A stretch of 16,080 nucleotides of DNA from Nitrososphaerales archaeon (GTDB lineage: Archaea; Thermoproteota; Nitrososphaeria; Conexivisphaerales; UBA164): contig JAGDXK010000016.1 of the NCBI GenBank assembly GCA_023256405.1, positions 15,311 to 31,390 on the forward strand. Direction: 5' to 3'. Every line of letters begins with the position of its first letter. Positions within the stretch are counted from its first letter, which is position 1. The translations under genes and the position numbers were made by a program. Of this stretch, positions 12,801 to 16,080 are shown piece by piece. Under the pieces are notes generated by a model, which saw nothing but the letters and a program-made list of their open reading frames with translations, was not told the DNA's origin and did no database searches.

Positions 12801-13247
12801 ATGCGAAGCGTGGATATATCTCAGAAGAAGCTCAGCGAAAGGATTGCGGTGGCAAGAGGTTTCATAAAACTTTCTAAAGAGTCGATATTTAGAATAAAAA
12901 ATAAAAATGTAGAAAAAGGCGATCCGCTTGCAATTGCTGAAGTTAAAGCGATAGAAGCCGTTAAGGACACTCCACACGCGATCGCCTTCTGTCACCCGAT
13001 ACCAATAGAGTACGTGGAAGCCAAGTGCGATCTTGCCGAGGATGGTGTGATTGTCACTGTAACCGTAAAGGCAAACGCGAAGACGGGGGTCGAGATGGAG
13101 GCGCTCTATGGGGTGGCGGTGGCGCTGCTGAACATATGGGATATGGTCAAAAAGTATGAAAAGGATGAAAAAGGGCAGTATCCTAACACCGCAATAACGG
13201 AGATCAGGGTTATCTCAAAAGAAAAGAGGCCTCTTGGCTCCCCATAA
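12801..13247 (+). CDS. moaC: Cyclic pyranopterin monophosphate synthase
   Basis: Second enzyme of molybdenum/tungsten cofactor synthesis, converting the MoaA product 3',8-cyclo-7,8-dihydro-GTP to cyclic pyranopterin monophosphate. It has 148 residues, typical for archaea. Motifs are FCHPIP (63-68), AKTGVEMEALYGVAVALL (93-110), and IWDMVKKYEKDEKGQYP with Asp114 and Lys117 matching the catalytic Asp128 and Lys131 of Escherichia MoaC. The N-terminus (SVDISQKKLSERIAVARG) is family-like, supporting ATG 12801. No other cofactor gene (moaA, moaB, moeA) is in the window, so moaC stands alone between the sdh operon and a translation cluster. It implies a Mo- or W-enzyme in the cell, though none is visible here. 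Confidence 0.95.
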   Translation: MRSVDISQKKLSERIAVARGFIKLSKESIFRIKNKNVEKGDPLAIAEVKAIEAVKDTPHAIAFCHPIPIEYVEAKCDLAEDGVIVTVTVKANAKTGVEMEALYGVAVALLNIWDMVKKYEKDEKGQYPNTAITEIRVISKEKRPLGSP

Positions 13248-13302
13248 GAGCAGCCTGCAGACAAAACCGGCCGAAAATTCTCAAAAATAAAGGGCAGAAA
13301 CG

Positions 13303-13311
13303 CTTAAAAAT
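13303..13311 (+). promoter_or_regulatory. TATA-like box for the zinc-ribbon / aEF-1beta operon
   Basis: CTTAAAAAT is only 19 nt before ATG 13326 but 28 nt before the in-frame TTG at 13335. The spacing used by other genes here would favour TTG 13335 as the true start. Confidence 0.4.
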
Positions 13312-13325
13312 CATATCTGTTTTAA

Positions 13326-13511
13326 ATGGTTGGATTGGCTCAGAGAGGTTTACCAGTCTGCACAAGCTGTCACAAGCCAATATCTCCTAACGAGAAGTTT
13401 ACAAGATTCATCTGCCCCGACTGTGGGAAGGTTACGATCTGGAGATGCGAAAAGTGCAGGGTCTTTGTGAGAACCTATAAATGTGAGAACTGCGGATTTG
13501 AGGGGCCTTAG
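13326..13511 (+). CDS. Small zinc-ribbon RNA-binding protein (COG2888-like), partner gene of aEF-1beta
   Basis: A 61-residue protein with four CxxC knuckles at Cys12/15, 30/33, 41/44 and 53/56, which should form two zinc ribbons. The order VCTSC, FICPDCG, WRCEKC and YKCENCGF is typical of the archaeal family annotated as a zinc-ribbon RNA-binding protein involved in translation, usually next to the EF-1beta gene, as here (10-nt gap). Its molecular role is not established. ATG 13326 is given as the start. TTG 13335 would yield a protein beginning MAQRGLPVCTSC, closer to homologues as I remember them, and would match the TATA spacing. Likely co-transcribed with aEF-1beta. Confidence 0.88.
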   Translation: MVGLAQRGLPVCTSCHKPISPNEKFTRFICPDCGKVTIWRCEKCRVFVRTYKCENCGFEGP

Positions 13512-13516
13512 GTGAT
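13511..13516 (+). promoter_or_regulatory. Ribosome-binding site deciding the aEF-1beta start
   Basis: GGTGAT overlaps the last base of the zinc-ribbon stop codon and lies 5 nt before ATG 13522. The in-frame GTG at 13519 would be too close. Confidence 0.6.
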
Positions 13517-13521
13517 TAGTG

Positions 13522-13788
13522 ATGCCAAATAAGGTTCTTGTAAGAATAAAGATACTTCCAAACGATATAGAGACCAAGCCCGAGGACATAATTAACAGCA
13601 TCAAGAAGTTCAAGGTTGTAAGATACACCGTAGAGCCCATAGCCTTTGGGCTCAACGCGATAATTGCAGATATAGAAATGGATGAGGCTGAGGGCGGGAC
13701 TGACCCCCTCGAGGAGGAACTGAAGAACAACCCGCTTGTTAGCGAAGTGGAAGTCATCGCCGTCAGCTACGCCAGGACAAAGCTCTGA
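13522..13788 (+). CDS. ef1b: Elongation factor 1-beta (aEF-1B, guanine nucleotide exchange factor)
   Basis: Archaeal EF-1beta exchanges GDP for GTP on EF-1alpha (archaeal EF-Tu) after aminoacyl-tRNA delivery. The 88 residues are the usual length for the archaeal protein, which is only the C-terminal exchange domain of the eukaryotic factor. The pattern VLVRIKILPNDIETKPEDI, then the central IAFGLNAIIADIEM strand and the closing VSEVEVIAVSYART, matches the family's two beta-alpha-beta halves. The start is ATG 13522, set by the GGTGAT motif 5 nt away. The 3' end overlaps the pheT 3' end by 22 nt on the opposite strand. Confidence 0.93.
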   Translation: MPNKVLVRIKILPNDIETKPEDIINSIKKFKVVRYTVEPIAFGLNAIIADIEMDEAEGGTDPLEEELKNNPLVSEVEVIAVSYARTKL

Positions 13789-15410
13789 AGAACGTCAAGA
13801 TATATCTCAAGAACTATTACCGGGTTTTTGATCTTCAGCTTTTCGAGAAGCTCGGGATTTACTTCGAAGGTCTCACCAGCTTCCTTTTCAGAGTATCTGA
13901 TCTCGAATGCTCTAAGCGCATAATTTCTTTTTATGGGAACATAGGACGCTTTTGTTGGATCAAGAGCCATGACTCTGAGAATGGCATCAAAGTACGATTT
14001 TGCTTCGGTTAAGCTCGCCTTGTCCCTTTCCTCGATCAGGCACAGCCTTCTCTGTTGTACAGGGGCTCCATCCTTTAGAAACACCACGTCTCCCGTCTCA
14101 AACATTCTCCTAGGCATAGGCTCGTTCTGATTTATCGAGATCACCTTCACGCACCCCGGGAAGAGCGCCGTCCTAAGAGCATTGTGCTCCGAGCTCTTAG
14201 AGAACTCCGTCATTACCACGTTGTCTTGAACTGAAAACATCCTGAGAAGCTCATCTGAAACAAGCATTGGATTTAGTACTTCGGTAAAGCCCATCCCTAT
14301 AGCTGTGCTTTTAACGAGCTCCAATAGTCTTGTCTCCCTCATCAGCCCACCTTTAGAAAACGATATATTGAGATCTGGCTCCACGTTAAAGAGGCCGTAT
14401 CCGATGAGCACCTCCTCGGCTATATCAACTGGATGCAGTATATCTCCCCTGTAATGTGGGACTGTAACCAGAAGGTCTCCGTTATCATAGATCGCGTCAA
14501 GACCTGACCTTTTGATTGCCTCGATGGCCTTATCGGGGCTCAGGCTTAGGCCAAGCAATGAGCTCACCATGCTCAGGCTGACCCTAACTGTTTTCTCTGA
14601 AACATCAGGACTTACGATGGTCCTTTTATCAGGATATATGGTTACTCCCTCAACTATAGTTGAGCCCATCTCATGGAGCGTCTCTGCCAGAACCGATGCA
14701 GCAAGCTTTACCGCCCTTTCGTCCGTGCCTGTTATATCAACCAGCATGTTCCTTGTGTTAACCGTGAGCCTTGTGTAATTTCCATTTATGATAGGCGGGA
14801 CTGAAAGCGTCATTCCAGAGCTGTCCAGTATAACTGGGTATGAGCCACTCAGGAGGCTCCCATACTTACGGCCCTGCTCCGTGCTCTCCAGCATTTCTTT
14901 TATGGTCATTTCTCTGTCAGAGTTTAGAGGAATGAACCTGTGCTCTGGACCTGTGGCCCTGTAGGTTAGAGGGAACCTTACTGGCGAAAGATCGTGCAGC
15001 CCGATAGCCACCTTTTTCCTTCCCCTTCCTACTCCCTGATGTAGATCCTCCTGCAAAGAAATCAGCTGCCTTATGGATTCATCATCTAGACTCAGCCCCC
15101 TGGCTGCAAAAACTGCTATAAAGGGCCTAACGCTCTCCACGCTTTTGTCCACGAAGACGCTGATGTTGCCCTTTTCTGGGCTCCATTTCCTTATTCCTAG
15201 TTCGTCTCCAAGTATTCCCCTCAAGGCCCTCGCAACCATATAGTCCGTTCCAAAGTCCGGCCTGTTTGGCGAATACTCTATTCTGACATAATCGTTTGTC
15301 TGCTCCTCTATGTCAACGCCTATGTATGGTAGAACTTTGATTATCTCTTCATATGTATGGCCAGGGACAAGCCTCTCCAGCCTCTCCCTATATATCTGTA
15401 TTACTGGCAT
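13767..15410 (-). CDS. pheT: Phenylalanyl-tRNA synthetase, beta subunit (archaeal/eukaryotic type)
   Basis: Beta subunit of the alpha2-beta2 enzyme that charges tRNA-Phe; it binds tRNA and edits Tyr-tRNA-Phe. The 547 residues match archaeal PheT and are shorter than the bacterial form, which carries an extra OB-fold. Regions are a B1-like start (YSPNRPDFGTDYMVARALRG near 47-66), the B3/B4 editing region about 100-265 (VGRGRKKVAIGLHDL, IINGNYTRL, VDITGTD), a B5 domain about 270-345 (VPHYRGDILHPVDIAEEVLI), and a catalytic-like core about 350-547 (GMGFTEVLNPMLVS, NALRTALFPG, RRMFETGDVVFL). No pheS is adjacent. ATG 15410 is the only reasonable start; the frame closes nine codons upstream. It is divergent from taw1, which modifies the same tRNA. 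Confidence 0.96.
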   Translation of the reverse strand: MPVIQIYRERLERLVPGHTYEEIIKVLPYIGVDIEEQTNDYVRIEYSPNRPDFGTDYMVARALRGILGDELGIRKWSPEKGNISVFVDKSVESVRPFIAVFAARGLSLDDESIRQLISLQEDLHQGVGRGRKKVAIGLHDLSPVRFPLTYRATGPEHRFIPLNSDREMTIKEMLESTEQGRKYGSLLSGSYPVILDSSGMTLSVPPIINGNYTRLTVNTRNMLVDITGTDERAVKLAASVLAETLHEMGSTIVEGVTIYPDKRTIVSPDVSEKTVRVSLSMVSSLLGLSLSPDKAIEAIKRSGLDAIYDNGDLLVTVPHYRGDILHPVDIAEEVLIGYGLFNVEPDLNISFSKGGLMRETRLLELVKSTAIGMGFTEVLNPMLVSDELLRMFSVQDNVVMTEFSKSSEHNALRTALFPGCVKVISINQNEPMPRRMFETGDVVFLKDGAPVQQRRLCLIEERDKASLTEAKSYFDAILRVMALDPTKASYVPIKRNYALRAFEIRYSEKEAGETFEVNPELLEKLKIKNPVIVLEIYLDVLQSFVLA

Positions 15411-15443
15411 TACGGCTAAATATTAAGAGGTTCGGCTTTAAGC

Positions 15444-15452
15444 TTTTTATAT
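15444..15452 (-). promoter_or_regulatory. Possible TATA-like box for pheT
   Basis: ATATAAAAA on the minus strand is centred about 38 nt before ATG 15410, implying a leader of roughly 12 nt, longer than for its neighbours. An alternative box, GCTTAAAGC, lies nearer (about 30 nt). Confidence 0.35.
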
Positions 15453-15496
15453 CGCTAAGCCGAGCTCCTCGGCCAGCTCCAAAAAGATAGTTAGCG

Positions 15497-15506
15497 TTTT
15501 TATATT
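15497..15506 (+). promoter_or_regulatory. TATA-like box for taw1
   Basis: TTTTTATATT is centred about 28 nt before ATG 15529, with no Shine-Dalgarno before the ATG, consistent with a leaderless mRNA. Confidence 0.5.
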
Positions 15507-15528
15507 CACAATTTTCATAAATTTCCGT

Positions 15529-16080
15529 ATGCAGTCAAGGCTGGCGCTTGACAGAGAGACGCAGGAGGCCCTTAGAAGGGCACACTATGGAATTTATGGA
15601 CACTCTGCGGTTGAGATATGCCACTGGACAAAGGAGGCAGTAAAAAGGAAGAGCGGCTGTTACAAGAACAAGTTCTACGGGATTCAGACGCACCAGTGCA
15701 TGGAGTTCACGCCAACTGCGGTTTTCTGCGAGAACAGGTGCATCTACTGCTGGAGGCCCAACGAATTCTACAGGATGCTGAAGATGCCAGAGGAGTGGAT
15801 AGACGACCCTGAGAACATAATAAAGAACCTGACGGAGGAAAGAAAAAAGCTGCTGATAGGCTTCATGGGCGATCCCCGCATAGATAAGGGGTGGCTGAAC
15901 GAGGCCCTAACCCCCTCCCATTACTCAATATCTCTTTCGGGAGAGCCCACGATGTATCCAAAGCTTCCAGAGATGATAAAGTACCTCAGGTCTCTCCCCA
16001 ACACGAAGAGCATATTTCTTGTAACAAACGGTCAGGAGCCTGAGATGCTCGAAAGGCTGATCAGGGAGGATGCTCTGCCC
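15529..16080 (+). CDS. taw1: Wybutosine tricyclic-core synthase (4-demethylwyosine synthase), C-terminus cut by window edge
   Basis: Radical SAM enzyme that condenses N1-methylguanosine-37 of tRNA-Phe with pyruvate to give 4-demethylwyosine, the first tricyclic step of wyosine/wybutosine synthesis. The visible 184 codons cover the N-terminal half; relatives have about 310-340 residues. Cys67, Cys71 and Cys74 (CENRCIYCWRP) form the radical SAM CxxxCxxC. Cys31, Cys44 and Cys57 provide the second [4Fe-4S] cluster, with the same spacings I recall for Pyrococcus Taw1. Lys46, two after Cys44, fits the lysine proposed to hold pyruvate. LLIGFMGDPRIDK and ISLSGEPTMYP (the glycine-rich SAM motif) follow. 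The start at ATG 15529 has a TATA-like box 28 nt upstream. The gene is divergent from pheT. Confidence 0.95.
   Translation, partial: MQSRLALDRETQEALRRAHYGIYGHSAVEICHWTKEAVKRKSGCYKNKFYGIQTHQCMEFTPTAVFCENRCIYCWRPNEFYRMLKMPEEWIDDPENIIKNLTEERKKLLIGFMGDPRIDKGWLNEALTPSHYSISLSGEPTMYPKLPEMIKYLRSLPNTKSIFLVTNGQEPEMLERLIREDALP

Noticed and set aside
12768..12995. A 75-codon minus-strand ORF opposite the moaC start.
   Set aside because: It overlaps the moaC promoter and 5' coding region antisense and resembles no family.
15459..15473. Perfect 6-bp inverted repeat GCCGAG-CTC-CTCGGC in the pheT-taw1 gap.
   Set aside because: It is short and has no U-tract after it, and it sits outside both probable transcripts. 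It could be chance or an operator; nothing else supports either.
15447..15518. A 23-codon minus-strand ORF (begins MKIVNIKTLTIFLELAEELG) just upstream of pheT, suggestive of a leader peptide or small gene.
   Set aside because: No TATA-like box or Shine-Dalgarno precedes it, the likely pheT promoter lies at its end so it would not be in the pheT transcript, and it overlaps the taw1 promoter. It has a single Phe codon, so Phe attenuation is unconvincing.
1..16080. Mobile elements, CRISPR repeats, defence islands or prophage genes.
   Set aside because: No direct repeat series, transposase, integrase, restriction or toxin-antitoxin signature was seen; gene spacing is tight and every long frame is accounted for.

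Overview
This window comes from an archaeon, most likely a thermophile. The signs are consistent: AT-rich TATA-like boxes about 25-30 nt upstream of most first-in-transcript start codons, a preference for AGG/AGA and ATA codons, an archaeal-type threonyl-tRNA synthetase, an archaeal EF-1beta with its zinc-ribbon partner, a wybutosine enzyme (Taw1), and a tRNA with no encoded CCA. An undivided ThrRS and a classical SdhC/SdhD pair argue against a Sulfolobus-like host. The MTA phosphorylase, however, resembles the Sulfolobus enzyme as I recall it. A proton-type P3 ATPase would suit an acidophile, but the lineage cannot be fixed from this window.

Layout, left to right. A P-type (P3A-like) proton ATPase on the minus strand loses its C-terminus at the left edge (1-2104). 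Divergent from it are a macrodomain protein (2195-2734), mtnA (2762-3745), a tRNA-Arg(UCG) whose first ten bases lie inside mtnA (3736-3810), and a two-gene unit of a small membrane protein and a winged-helix regulator (3850-4615). Converging on these from the minus strand are an MTA/purine nucleoside phosphorylase (4612-5316) and full-length ThrRS (5350-7218). A minus-strand TCA-cycle block follows: sdhA-sdhB-sdhC-sdhD, then sucC-sucD (12706 down to 7293). The right end has moaC, a zinc-ribbon protein and aEF-1beta on plus, pheT on minus, and the start of taw1 on plus, cut by the right edge.

Functional threads. SucCD and SdhABCD catalyse consecutive steps, succinyl-CoA to succinate to fumarate, feeding electrons to quinone. 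MTA phosphorylase and MtnA catalyse consecutive steps of methylthioadenosine salvage. PheT and Taw1 act on the same molecule, tRNA-Phe. The remaining translation genes (thrS, zinc ribbon, aEF-1beta, tRNA-Arg) are housekeeping.

Genes with their own TATA-like box mostly start 24-30 nt from its centre with no Shine-Dalgarno motif, so leaderless mRNAs are likely. Downstream genes in operons carry GGTG/GGAGGTG motifs 5-7 nt before the start. This contrast was used to correct several start codons.

No insertion sequence, CRISPR array, integrase or phage gene was seen, and no gene-free stretch exceeds about 120 nt. The window is mostly core metabolism and translation. The least explained element is the membrane protein plus regulator pair, and the most unusual architecture is the mtnA/tRNA overlap.
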